This document shows, in pieces, positions 16,198 through 23,623 of a stretch of 64,000 nt of DNA. Source of the stretch: Bordetella parapertussis. Its GTDB lineage: Bacteria; Pseudomonadota; Gammaproteobacteria; Burkholderiales; Burkholderiaceae_D. Each line of letters begins with the position of its first letter. Within the stretch, counting starts at the first letter, position 1. A model generated the notes under the pieces. That model saw nothing but the letters and a program-made list of their open reading frames with translations, was not told the origin of the DNA and did no database searches. Made by a program: the position numbers and the translations under genes. The DNA lies in the NCBI GenBank assembly GCA_945866125.1, contig CAMBFZ010000014.1, positions 1 to 64,000 on the forward strand. Reading direction: 5' to 3'.

Positions 16198-16230
16198 GAA
16201 AATGACGGATTTGTTTCTAATCGGTGACAG
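16198..16230 (-). promoter_or_regulatory. Candidate PhoB box of the lipid-remodelling operon
   Basis: On the minus strand three 11-bp units lie in register: CTGTCACCGAT (16230-16220), TAGAAACAAAT (16219-16209) and CCGTCATTTTC (16208-16198). Units 1 and 3 carry the TGTCA or CGTCA core exactly 22 bp apart; unit 2 resembles the degenerate second repeat of the pstS box. No good -10 lies 6 bp downstream, so this is weaker than the other boxes. Confidence 0.45.
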
Positions 16231-16280
16231 GGCGCTTATTTTTAAAATTATAGGACGTCATTTTTTACTATTGTAGGGCG

Positions 16281-16314
16281 ATGTCATCAAACATAAACAA
16301 TCGCTTCTTACAAT
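16281..16314 (+). promoter_or_regulatory. Candidate PhoB box and -10 of the 16381 gene
   Basis: Repeats ATGTCATCAAA (16281-16291) and CATAAACAATC (16292-16302) are followed by 6 bp and TACAAT (16309-16314), which matches the -10 consensus at 5 of 6 bases. The layout matches the ppk, pstS, ppx and porin boxes exactly. The predicted transcript would start near 16321, about 60 bp before the gene. Confidence 0.65.
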
Positions 16315-16380
16315 CAAAATACCAAAAATTTCGACGGTGCGATGCACCTTGGCTTCTTAATTGTCCGTAATGGAAATGAT

Positions 16381-16773
16381 ATGTTTCACACAAAGTTGGT
16401 TGTGCAAAAAAATCGCGATCAGGAAAAGTTTTTAAGGCAGTATGCATCGGAGTGCCAAGGGGCTTTCGATAAAGCCGCTTTAGTTCAGATTCAGGAGCCG
16501 ATTGTTTTACTGCTGGACAAATCCGACTACGTCGGATCGCTGGTTGGCGCCTTTATCTTAAAGATGCCTGATGCGCTTACAGCATTTTCTGATGCTGGTG
16601 CGACGGGGATTTTACTGACGAAGAAATTATGTGAGAGTGGCATCGAGACCGCTTATAGTTTTTTGAGCGAAGAGTTTCTCATTCCTGATAGCGCCAATAT
16701 TGAATATTGCGACGCACCCGTATTTGTTTTTTCTAATTCGGGTGTTGCGGTTCTGGATGTGTCGCTGTGCTGA
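16381..16773 (+). CDS. Unknown protein, predicted PhoB-regulated
   Basis: A 130-residue cytoplasmic-looking protein that I cannot assign. It has no signal peptide and only moderately hydrophobic stretches (EPIVLLLD, GSLVGAFIL). It begins MFHTKLVVQKNRDQEKF and ends VAVLDVSLC, with four cysteines overall. The ATG at 16381, five bases after GGAAAT, is preferred to an ATG at 16342 with no ribosome-binding site. Its 3' end overlaps the start of the DUF3047 gene, suggesting translational coupling. A PhoB-type box with a good -10 lies upstream, so it is probably induced by phosphate starvation. Confidence 0.65.
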   Translation: MFHTKLVVQKNRDQEKFLRQYASECQGAFDKAALVQIQEPIVLLLDKSDYVGSLVGAFILKMPDALTAFSDAGATGILLTKKLCESGIETAYSFLSEEFLIPDSANIEYCDAPVFVFSNSGVAVLDVSLC

Positions 16774-17525
16774 CTGGCGGGCTGTTACGGGGCTGGTGGC
16801 GGGTCGCCTTGCCGGTTGCCTTGATGCTTACTGTACTGACAGCCGGCGCAGAAATTTCAGTGGGGCGATTCGCCACGGATTCAGCGGCAATAGGCGCCCC
16901 TTGGCAGGTGATTCGTCTTGAGAAGCATGTGCCTGCAACCCTATATCGCGCGCACCGCTGGGATGGTGTCAATGCGGTTGAGGCAAATGCGGATGCCAGT
17001 ATGGCTTTATTAGGACGGCCCATCGATGTTGATTTGGCGGCCACCCCCATATTGTGCTGGCGTTGGCGGGTAGAGGACGTGGTTGGCTCTGCCAATATGC
17101 GCAAGCGCAGTGGGGATGACTATGCAGCGCGCATCTATCTGGCGTTTGCGTTGCCTCCTGCAGTGCTCAGTTTTACCGCACGCGCAGAGCTTGCGTTGGT
17201 GCGGAATTTATTCGGGGCGCAAGTGCCGGATGCGGCGCTTAACTATGTGTGGGATAACGTGCATCCGGCCGGTACCCGAATGCCCAATGCCTACACAAAC
17301 CGCGCCCAGATGATTGTTCAGCGTAGTACGAATCAGGATGCCAGGCGCTGGATGAGCGAGCGCGTGAACGTCGCCAATGATGTCGTGGAGCGCTTTGGTA
17401 CGCGCGAGGCGCAGCTGGGATTGATTGCAATTGCCACTGACTCGGACAATACCGGCGAAAAAATACGCGCCGGTTTTGCAGATTTACATTTTGTACGCGC
17501 GGACGAGGCCTGTTCGTTTCCCTAG
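16767..17525 (+). CDS. DUF3047 family exported protein
   Basis: A 252-residue protein with a signal peptide (about residues 1-28, VALPVALMLTVLTAGAE) and a body of the DUF3047 type, seen in ILCWRWRVED, DDYAARIYLAF, LNYVWDN and the C-terminal IATDSDNTGEKIRAGFADL. The family's role is not known; members are periplasmic, mostly beta-structured proteins. It starts with GTG inside the last codons of the 16381 gene, so both are likely co-transcribed from the same PhoB-type promoter. A 40-bp convergent gap separates it from the H1-like gene. Confidence 0.75.
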   Translation: MLTGGLLRGWWRVALPVALMLTVLTAGAEISVGRFATDSAAIGAPWQVIRLEKHVPATLYRAHRWDGVNAVEANADASMALLGRPIDVDLAATPILCWRWRVEDVVGSANMRKRSGDDYAARIYLAFALPPAVLSFTARAELALVRNLFGAQVPDAALNYVWDNVHPAGTRMPNAYTNRAQMIVQRSTNQDARRWMSERVNVANDVVERFGTREAQLGLIAIATDSDNTGEKIRAGFADLHFVRADEACSFP

Positions 17526-17565
17526 ATCCGGCTAGGCCCGGCCTCGCCCTGTTTGGGTACGACGT

Positions 17566-17994
17566 CTATTTCTTCTTGCTGGGGCGGCCTACTTTTAGGG
17601 GCAACAGGCTCTGCTGGGCAAGCTGAATTTTTTTGGTGTCGAGCTGTTTGAGCATCGACACGCCAATACGTAACAATTCACTTTTTTTGACTTCAAATCC
17701 TGCCGCGATACAGGCTTTTTTTGTCGCAGCAAGAACGTCGTACTCCGCTTGCGGCATGGTGAAGCTATCGCGCACGAGCTTGGGTTTTTTTAGCTTGATT
17801 GGTTTGGCCATAAGTGCAGTTGGCGAGGCAGTTGGTGCTTTAGTTGCCTTTACAACCTTCGCCGCCTTCACCGCTTTGACGGCCCGAACCACGCTGGCTA
17901 CTTTACTGGACGGACTTATCTTTTTTGCTACGATTTTTTTTGCTGTCGCTTTTTTGGCGGGCCGACCGACTGAATTTTTTCGTGCTGTGACCAT
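17566..17994 (-). CDS. Histone-H1/AT-hook-like DNA-binding protein
   Basis: A 142-residue very basic protein. Residues 1-75 are Lys/Ala/Val-rich repeats (KAVKAAKVVKATKAP) like bacterial H1-like proteins. Residues 80-130 look like a ribbon-helix-helix: a short strand SFTMPQAEYDVL, then helices with AGFEVKKSELLRIGVSML. AT-hook-like GRP motifs lie at both ends, VGRPAKK near the start and VGRPSKKK at the stop. It probably compacts or bridges AT-rich DNA. ATG at 17994 follows AAAGG by seven bases; a start at 18021 lacks a site. The gene stands alone between the DUF3047 gene and ppx. Confidence 0.7.
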   Translation of the reverse strand: MVTARKNSVGRPAKKATAKKIVAKKISPSSKVASVVRAVKAVKAAKVVKATKAPTASPTALMAKPIKLKKPKLVRDSFTMPQAEYDVLAATKKACIAAGFEVKKSELLRIGVSMLKQLDTKKIQLAQQSLLPLKVGRPSKKK

Positions 17995-18063
17995 GATGAA
18001 GCCTTTCAATAATTCGCACACCGCCTTATTGCACGCGCAGTAGGTATGGTATCGCGATTAACA

Positions 18064-18089
18064 GAATAAATAATATAAATCATTTATTC
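18064..18089. repeat. AT-rich inverted repeat upstream of the H1-like gene
   Basis: GAATAAAT (18064-18071) and ATTTATTC (18082-18089) form a perfect 8-bp inverted repeat with a 10-bp AT-only centre. It lies in the 122 bp between ppx and the H1-like gene. It may be a regulator site, possibly autoregulatory for an AT-binding protein, or a weak terminator of ppx. Confidence 0.35.
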
Positions 18090-18116
18090 CGAATTGGCAA
18101 ATTAATCACGCTTGGG

Positions 18117-19574
18117 TCAATCAATCACCTTCACATTAAATTCCACGCCGATATCTTCCCACGCCCCTTGTTCTTTTGTTAGCCAGTAGGATAGTGTGGG
18201 GTGGTCGGCGAGGGTCTTTTTTGGGAGTTCCAGATCGATATGACTTTTTAGGCGCAGTCGGACGTGTTCAAGAGCAGGGTCGAGCCGGGCGTGCATGAAG
18301 ATAATGCCGAGACGTAGGGCCAGAATCGCTTTGGCAAAATCCGGATCGGCAAGTGCCTGTGAAATTTTGCGCAAATTACCTTTTTGTGCCACGACTAGCG
18401 TGCTGAGAATTTTTTGTTCGTGGGTAGTAAAGCCGGGCAAGTCGGCATGCTCGGCCAAATAGGCGCCGTGCTTGTGGAACCCGGTATGCGAGACCACCAG
18501 CCCAATTTCATGCAGCTGCGCGCTCCAGCCAAGCAGGCGCTGCAGTTGGTCGGCGTCTGGCTTCATTTGTGTAAAAAGCGCGGCGCTGTTGGCAGTGACT
18601 TGGGTGGCACGCAATTCGTCAACGCCAAATCGCGCAATGAAACGTGCGATCGAATCATCCCTGCGGTCTTGTTGACTCGCGCGTAGCTGCAGATCCCACA
18701 AGACCCCCAGACGTAAGCCAGCGTCAACCGGCTCAAGGCTGCGCAGACCGAGTTCTTCGCACAGGCCAAGCAAGACGGGAAGGCCACCGAGGATCACGCC
18801 GACTCGCTCTGAACGTATGCCGATGAGATCGATTTTGCTGAATTTTCCGCAGCTGATCAGGCGCTCTCTTAGCGCCTTCAGGCTTTTTACCGAGAGCGAC
18901 CCATCGCCCAGCGCATTTTTTTCAATGATCTCCGACAAGGTGCGCATGGTGCCCGACGAGCCATAAGCAACGGTCCAGTAGCGCGGATGAAAACCGGCCA
19001 TGCCGTCTTCAAAATGACTGCGTGCCGAAAGCGTAGCGGCTTCAAATGACGCCGCGCTGATGCGCTCATCTGCAAAAAAATTAGCACAACTGCGGACCGT
19101 ACCAATACCAAACGATTCAACCCGCTCGATTTCAGTGCCATGCCCGAGAACCACTTCCGTTGACCCGCCGCCGATATCAATAACTAATCGGCGCTCGTCG
19201 GGCCGATCTATGAATCCGGCTACGCCCATGTAGATCAGGCGGCCTTCTTCTTCGCCGGAGATCACTTCAATCGGGTAGCCGATAGCCTTTTCAGCTAGCG
19301 GTAGGAAGCTCGCTGCATTGCGTGCGATGCGCATCGTGTTGGTTGCCACTACGCGAACGCTGCGCAGGGGCGTGGCCTGCAAGATTTCGGAAAACCGTCT
19401 CAGGCAGTCGAGCGCGGATTGCATTGCTTGTGGCGTGAGGTTGCCGTTTTTATCGAGACCAGCACCCAGGCGAATGGGCTCGCGTGCGCTTTTAATGATT
19501 CGTATGTCTTGACCGTCAAAGCTACCAACATGGAGGCGAAAGCTATTAGAACCGAGGTCGACTGCTGCCAGCAT
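18117..19574 (-). CDS. ppx: Exopolyphosphatase / Ppx-GppA phosphatase
   Basis: A 485-residue enzyme that releases phosphate from polyphosphate ends (or hydrolyses pppGpp). It has the ASKHA ATPase-like fold motifs: AAVDLGSNSFRLHVG at the N-terminus, GEEEGRLIYMGV, the phosphate loop DIGGGSTEVVLG and YGSSGTMRT. The C-terminal third is an HD-domain-like helical region (SAQLHEIGLVVSHTGFHKHGAYL). It is preceded on the minus strand by a strong PhoB-type box and is divergent from the porin. With ppk it forms the polyphosphate cycle. Ppx and GppA cannot be separated by sequence alone. Confidence 0.92.
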   Translation of the reverse strand: MLAAVDLGSNSFRLHVGSFDGQDIRIIKSAREPIRLGAGLDKNGNLTPQAMQSALDCLRRFSEILQATPLRSVRVVATNTMRIARNAASFLPLAEKAIGYPIEVISGEEEGRLIYMGVAGFIDRPDERRLVIDIGGGSTEVVLGHGTEIERVESFGIGTVRSCANFFADERISAASFEAATLSARSHFEDGMAGFHPRYWTVAYGSSGTMRTLSEIIEKNALGDGSLSVKSLKALRERLISCGKFSKIDLIGIRSERVGVILGGLPVLLGLCEELGLRSLEPVDAGLRLGVLWDLQLRASQQDRRDDSIARFIARFGVDELRATQVTANSAALFTQMKPDADQLQRLLGWSAQLHEIGLVVSHTGFHKHGAYLAEHADLPGFTTHEQKILSTLVVAQKGNLRKISQALADPDFAKAILALRLGIIFMHARLDPALEHVRLRLKSHIDLELPKKTLADHPTLSYWLTKEQGAWEDIGVEFNVKVID

Positions 19575-19615
19575 GATGAAGGAATCTTTCGGTTAGTGCT
19601 ATTTTCAAAAACATA

Positions 19616-19649
19616 ACGATAAAGAAGTTATGTGACAAGTTGATGACGG
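19616..19649 (-). promoter_or_regulatory. Candidate PhoB box and -10 of ppx
   Basis: On the minus strand: CCGTCATCAAC (19649-19639), TTGTCACATAA (19638-19628), 6 bp, then TATCGT (19621-19616). Both repeats have the GTCA core in 11-bp register, making this one of the two best boxes. It lies 42 bp upstream of the ppx start codon. Confidence 0.8.
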
Positions 19650-19731
19650 AGCGGGCATTGAGTTTGGCGAATTGCAGGATGTTGCGTTGTTTTCTGTCGT
19701 CAGTCTCTATTATCAACGAATCATTTACGTC

Positions 19732-19765
19732 ATGTCATCAACTTGAAAAATTTGCTCTTAATAAT
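19732..19765 (+). promoter_or_regulatory. Candidate PhoB box and -10 of the phosphate porin
   Basis: ATGTCATCAAC (19732-19742), a degenerate TTGAAAAATTT (19743-19753), 6 bp, then AATAAT (19760-19765) at 5 of 6 to the -10 consensus. The first repeat is nearly identical to those of ppk and the 16381 gene. It lies 87 bp upstream of the porin start. Confidence 0.6.
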
Positions 19766-19851
19766 CCGTACTCAGTAATTAAGTCGATCGGCAACGCAAA
19801 GACGTCACTTGATCTTGATTGCAATTGAAATACTTAAACGGAGAGTGAAAA

Positions 19852-21282
19852 ATGAAAAAATCCCCAACGAATTTTATCGTTGCCAAGCGCATTGCGGTTG
19901 CGGTTGCTACCGTGTTTGCGACGATGTCGGTGCCTGCAGCCGCAGCGGATGACATGAAGACCTTGATGGATCTGCTGCTAAAAAAAGGTGTTATCACACA
20001 GCAGGAGTATGACCAAAATATTAAGGCCGCTGAAGATGCTGCCGAAGACAAAGCCTTCAAAGAAAAGCGTTTGGATGATGATGTGTCCAAGGCCAACAAA
20101 TTCATTCAAAAAAATGCAGACGCAGGTCAGGTCATGAAGAGCGGTCTGGGCATTCAGTCTGCCGATGGTAAGTCTTCGATCGAGCTGACGGGTCGTATTC
20201 ACATGGATTACCGCGGCTACGACGACGTGTCCTATCAGGATAAATTTGAAATCCGTCGTGCACGTCTGGGTGTAAAGGGTAAACTTGCCGGTGACTGGAA
20301 ATACGAAATCATGGGTAACTACGGCGCTGCTGCCGGCGGTGGTTTGAGCAGCAGCTCAACCGAGATTGATGTGGCTTATGTTGACTACGCTGCAAATCCG
20401 GCGGCCCAATTGCGTTTTGGTAAATTCAAAATGCCGTTCAGCCTTGAGCAATTAACAAGCTCGAACAATATTGACTTTATGGAGCGCAGCCTGATTGGTC
20501 AGGTTGAAGGTGAATTGATTCCGGGTAAAGAAGCGGGCGTAATGCTGTTTGGTAGTCCACAAAGCGGCGTTACCTACGCGCTGGCAGCTTCACAAGGCCG
20601 GGGCAACAAGACTGCTGCTGCGAGCAGCCCAGACATGGTTGGTCGCGTTACTGCTAACTTTGGTGAGATCACCGGCAACAAAGACCTGGTTGTGCACACC
20701 GGCTTAGGTTACAGCTTTGGTGGTCTGAAGTCCGGCATGGTTGCTGCAGACTACGCAAGCGGTCGTACGGAATCACGCGAAGCCGATAAGTACTTCACAC
20801 CAGCCGCAGGCTTGACGGGTTTAGTTGATCGTACCCGTATGGGTGCTGAACTCGCAATTGCTTACCAAGGATTGAAGCTGCAGGGCGAATACTTTGATTT
20901 CAAATATGACGATACCACCAGCGTCGATAAGAAAATCAACGGCTACTATGCCCAGGCATTGTGGAATATCACTGGTGAAAGCCATGCCTACAGCAACTCG
21001 TCGGGCACGTTTGGTTTCATCAAGCCAAACAAGCCATTTGGCAAGGGTGATGGCATCGGTGCATGGCAGGTCGGCGTTCGCTTTAGCCGCTTCGATGCAA
21101 CGAACATTGCCGCTGCAACGGGTAAATCGAATGAAGTCGATGCGCTCACTCTGGGTATGACCTGGTTTGTCAATGACAATACGCGTGTACTGTTGAATTA
21201 CTCCGAGACAGACTTTGGCACGGCAATCAGCGGCGTGAGCAAGCAAAGAGCAATGATGTTGCGCGGCCAGGTTTCATTCTAA
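19852..21282 (+). CDS. OprP/OprO-family phosphate-selective porin
   Basis: A 476-residue outer-membrane protein. Signal peptide about residues 1-31 (AVAVATVFATMSVPAAAA), then a short helical segment (LMDLLLKKGVITQQEYDQNIKAAEDA) typical of this family, and a beta-barrel starting at SIELTGRIHMDYRGYDD. The segment FEIRRARLGVKGKLAGDWKYEIM is a hallmark of OprO/OprP porins, as is the terminal Phe (RGQVSF) needed for barrel insertion. Such trimeric porins let phosphate or polyphosphate cross the outer membrane. It has a PhoB-type promoter and a strong downstream terminator, so it is monocistronic. Substrate choice is inferred from family and context. Confidence 0.9.
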   Translation: MKKSPTNFIVAKRIAVAVATVFATMSVPAAAADDMKTLMDLLLKKGVITQQEYDQNIKAAEDAAEDKAFKEKRLDDDVSKANKFIQKNADAGQVMKSGLGIQSADGKSSIELTGRIHMDYRGYDDVSYQDKFEIRRARLGVKGKLAGDWKYEIMGNYGAAAGGGLSSSSTEIDVAYVDYAANPAAQLRFGKFKMPFSLEQLTSSNNIDFMERSLIGQVEGELIPGKEAGVMLFGSPQSGVTYALAASQGRGNKTAAASSPDMVGRVTANFGEITGNKDLVVHTGLGYSFGGLKSGMVAADYASGRTESREADKYFTPAAGLTGLVDRTRMGAELAIAYQGLKLQGEYFDFKYDDTTSVDKKINGYYAQALWNITGESHAYSNSSGTFGFIKPNKPFGKGDGIGAWQVGVRFSRFDATNIAAATGKSNEVDALTLGMTWFVNDNTRVLLNYSETDFGTAISGVSKQRAMMLRGQVSF

Positions 21283-21316
21283 GTATTTGATGTAATCTCA
21301 GGGTAGGTCGATGTTG

Positions 21317-21346
21317 AATGCGCCCCTTCGGGGGCGCATTTTTTTT
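21317..21346 (+). terminator. Rho-independent terminator of the porin gene
   Basis: A perfect 10-bp stem, AATGCGCCCC (21317-21326) with GGGGCGCATT (21331-21340), closed by a TTCG tetraloop and followed by T8. It is one of the strongest terminators in the window. Confidence 0.92.
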
Positions 21347-21419
21347 AATCAGGTAGTAAGTCTTTAATGCAGATGCCCATTAAAGTGACGAAGTCGACGG
21401 AATCTTAGGTCAGAACAAT

Positions 21420-22442
21420 ATGTCGGAATTTATCATTCAAAATTATGGTGCCGACCAGACCGGTCTGGTTTGGGGCTATCGCATGCATGCCGCGGCACCA
21501 CCTGAAGTGATTAATTCGACGCAGCTCATGGCTGCGCTATTGGATGTGGTATCCCGTGCCGATGCTGGTTTTCTGTGGTTGCATTTTAATCTCAGTCATG
21601 CCTCTGCAGAGCGCTGGTTACGCGAGCACGCTAAATTGCCTTCCGAATTTTTTGAAGCGCTCCATCAGGGTTCGCGTTCAACCCGCATTGAATTGGTCGA
21701 CGAGTCGATGATTGCGGTGGTCAATGATGTGCTGCATGATTTTTCGTTTGATCCCTCTGAGCTGTCCACCCTTTGGGTAAGCCTCACACCAAAGCTTGTC
21801 ATTAGCGCCCGCAAGAAGCCACTCAAATCAGTGGATCGACTGCGGCAAGCGGTGCAAAGCGGGGTGCGTCTGCAGAGTCCTCTCGCCTTGTTAACGCATT
21901 TGCTGCGTGATCAGGCCGACGTGTTGATTGGTATTGTGCGCGATGCCGTGGAGAAGGTGGACATGATCGAAGATGCCCTGTTGGCGGGACGACTGAATCG
22001 CAAGCGTATGAATCTGGGCGCGCTGCGCCGCGTACTGGTTCGCCTGCAGCGTTTGATGGCGCCCGAGCCGGCAGCCTTGTTCCGGCTTTTACAACGTCCA
22101 CCGGGGTGGATTACGGAAGAAGATGTGCAAGACATGCGGCAATCGAGTGAAGAATTTTCTGCAGTGCTTGTTGATATGGCCTCGCTGCAGGAGCGGATCA
22201 AGCTTTTGCAGGAAGAGGTTGCGGCGATGATCAATGAAAAGAATAGCCGAAGTCTGTATACCCTGACGATTGTGACGGTGCTAGCTTTGCCGATTAATAT
22301 CACTGCGGGATTATTTGGCATGAACGTCGGCGGTATTCCGCTGGCGGCGAATGAGAGCGGCTTTTGGTTAATCGTCGGTGTGGTGGCACTGTTTACGGTC
22401 GCCGGAGTCTGGTTACTTTTGCGCGAGCGTCATGAGGCTTAA
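21420..22442 (+). CDS. CorA/ZntB-family divalent metal transporter
   Basis: A 340-residue 2-TM-GxN family protein. A soluble N-terminal domain (about 1-270) has a long helix with LQERIKLLQEEVAAMINEKNSR before the pore. Two C-terminal spans follow, and the first ends in the signature FGMNVGGIP. The GMN followed by GGIP resembles ZntB (zinc) more than magnesium CorA. Family members are pentameric channels moving Mg, Co, Ni or Zn. It stands alone after the porin terminator. Metal preference cannot be fixed from sequence. Confidence 0.85.
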   Translation: MSEFIIQNYGADQTGLVWGYRMHAAAPPEVINSTQLMAALLDVVSRADAGFLWLHFNLSHASAERWLREHAKLPSEFFEALHQGSRSTRIELVDESMIAVVNDVLHDFSFDPSELSTLWVSLTPKLVISARKKPLKSVDRLRQAVQSGVRLQSPLALLTHLLRDQADVLIGIVRDAVEKVDMIEDALLAGRLNRKRMNLGALRRVLVRLQRLMAPEPAALFRLLQRPPGWITEEDVQDMRQSSEEFSAVLVDMASLQERIKLLQEEVAAMINEKNSRSLYTLTIVTVLALPINITAGLFGMNVGGIPLAANESGFWLIVGVVALFTVAGVWLLLRERHEA

Positions 22443-22562
22443 ATTTCGTTTAGGGGTGGGTAGACGTGTTTGCTGCGGCTGACTGGCTAGCGGGGCAAAT
22501 TATTTTGTGCGGGATCGTCCGTTACAATGAGACACTTTTTTCTTCTGCCTCCGGTGTTCTCT

Positions 22563-23564
22563 ATGCGCATAGTCCGTTCATTCATTTTTGTGGCCGCGTT
22601 ATTAGCGGGCTGCCAGACCACGGCACCCCATGCGCCGGTCGTTGGCGCGAAGCCTGCACCGGCACCGGTTGCCAGCACACCTTCTGCGCCGGCGCTTCAA
22701 AAGCCAGTCAAAATCGCCTTGGTCCTCGGCGGTGGTGCTGCGCGTGGCTTTGCCCATATTGGCGTCATTAAAGTACTCGAGTCTCAGGGTATCGTGCCCG
22801 AGATTGTGGTGGGGACAAGTGCCGGTAGTCTGGTCGGCGCACTTTATGCGGCGGGTAACAACGGCTTTGCTTTGCAAAAGCTGGCACTGGATATGGACGA
22901 AGCCGCGATTTCGGATTGGTCGGTGCCGTTTTTTTCTCATTCAACCGGCGTGCTCAAGGGTGAAGGGGTGCAGCAGTATGTCAATAAGGTGGTCAATAAT
23001 GTCCCGATCGAAAAACTGAAGATTGCGTTTGGCGCAGTTGCCACTGACTTGCATACTGGCCAGCCTATTTTGTTCAGGCGCGGTAATACGGGGCTTGCTG
23101 TGCGGGCGTCATCGGCGGTGCCGAGCGTGTTTCAGCCGGTCAGGATTGGCACAGTCGATTACGTTGACGGGGGTTTAGTTTCGCCGGTGCCCGTCAGTTT
23201 TGCGCGCAAGATGGGGGCCGATTTTATTATTGCGGTCAATATTTCGGCGCAACCGGACGCGCAAAAGGCAGGCAGTACCTTTGAAGTGCTGCTGCAAACC
23301 TTTGCCATTATGGGACAGAGCATCAATCAGTATGAATTGCAGCAGGCGGATGTGGTGGTGCAGCCAGAGTTGGGCGCGATGAAGGGTAATGATTTTAACG
23401 GCAGGAATCTGGCGATTCTGGCAGGCGAGAAAGCCACTTTGGCGCTGATAGCAGAGATTAAGCAAAAGTTGAAGGCCAGGCGCGAGCCGGTGTTACAGGC
23501 TGCACAATCTGTGTCTGCTCCCGCTTCGCCAGCGGCGGCGGCACCGGACCTGAATGGATTTTGA
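22563..23564 (+). CDS. Patatin-like phospholipase lipoprotein (RssA-like)
   Basis: A 333-residue patatin-family serine hydrolase. The N-terminus is a lipoprotein signal, IVRSFIFVAALLAGC, with lipidation at Cys17, then a Pro/Ala linker. Catalytic elements are the oxyanion loop LVLGGGAARGFAHIG, the nucleophile GTSAG and the Asp of YVDGGLVSPVPV. It probably hydrolyses phospholipid acyl chains while anchored in a membrane. ATG at 22563 puts the lipobox at the right distance; an ATG at 22527 would add twelve residues before it. The C-terminus is Ala/Pro-rich. It is single and convergent with the ABC exporter gene. Confidence 0.87.
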   Translation: MRIVRSFIFVAALLAGCQTTAPHAPVVGAKPAPAPVASTPSAPALQKPVKIALVLGGGAARGFAHIGVIKVLESQGIVPEIVVGTSAGSLVGALYAAGNNGFALQKLALDMDEAAISDWSVPFFSHSTGVLKGEGVQQYVNKVVNNVPIEKLKIAFGAVATDLHTGQPILFRRGNTGLAVRASSAVPSVFQPVRIGTVDYVDGGLVSPVPVSFARKMGADFIIAVNISAQPDAQKAGSTFEVLLQTFAIMGQSINQYELQQADVVVQPELGAMKGNDFNGRNLAILAGEKATLALIAEIKQKLKARREPVLQAAQSVSAPASPAAAAPDLNGF

Positions 23565-23623
23565 TCTCGTTCTATAGATAATAAACGGCGGCAGTTACGT
23601 TCTAAATTGTTAGTCAAGTAGTA

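Noticed and set aside
17566..18043. Plus-strand open frame opposite the H1-like gene (17633-18043)
   Set aside because: Its hydrophobic product is the antisense image of Lys/Ala codons; the minus-strand frame has a proper ribosome-binding site and a coherent basic protein.
19640..19828. Small open frame of 62 codons between ppx and the porin
   Set aside because: It overlaps the two predicted PhoB boxes, has no ribosome-binding site and no recognisable protein; the interval reads as a divergent promoter region.
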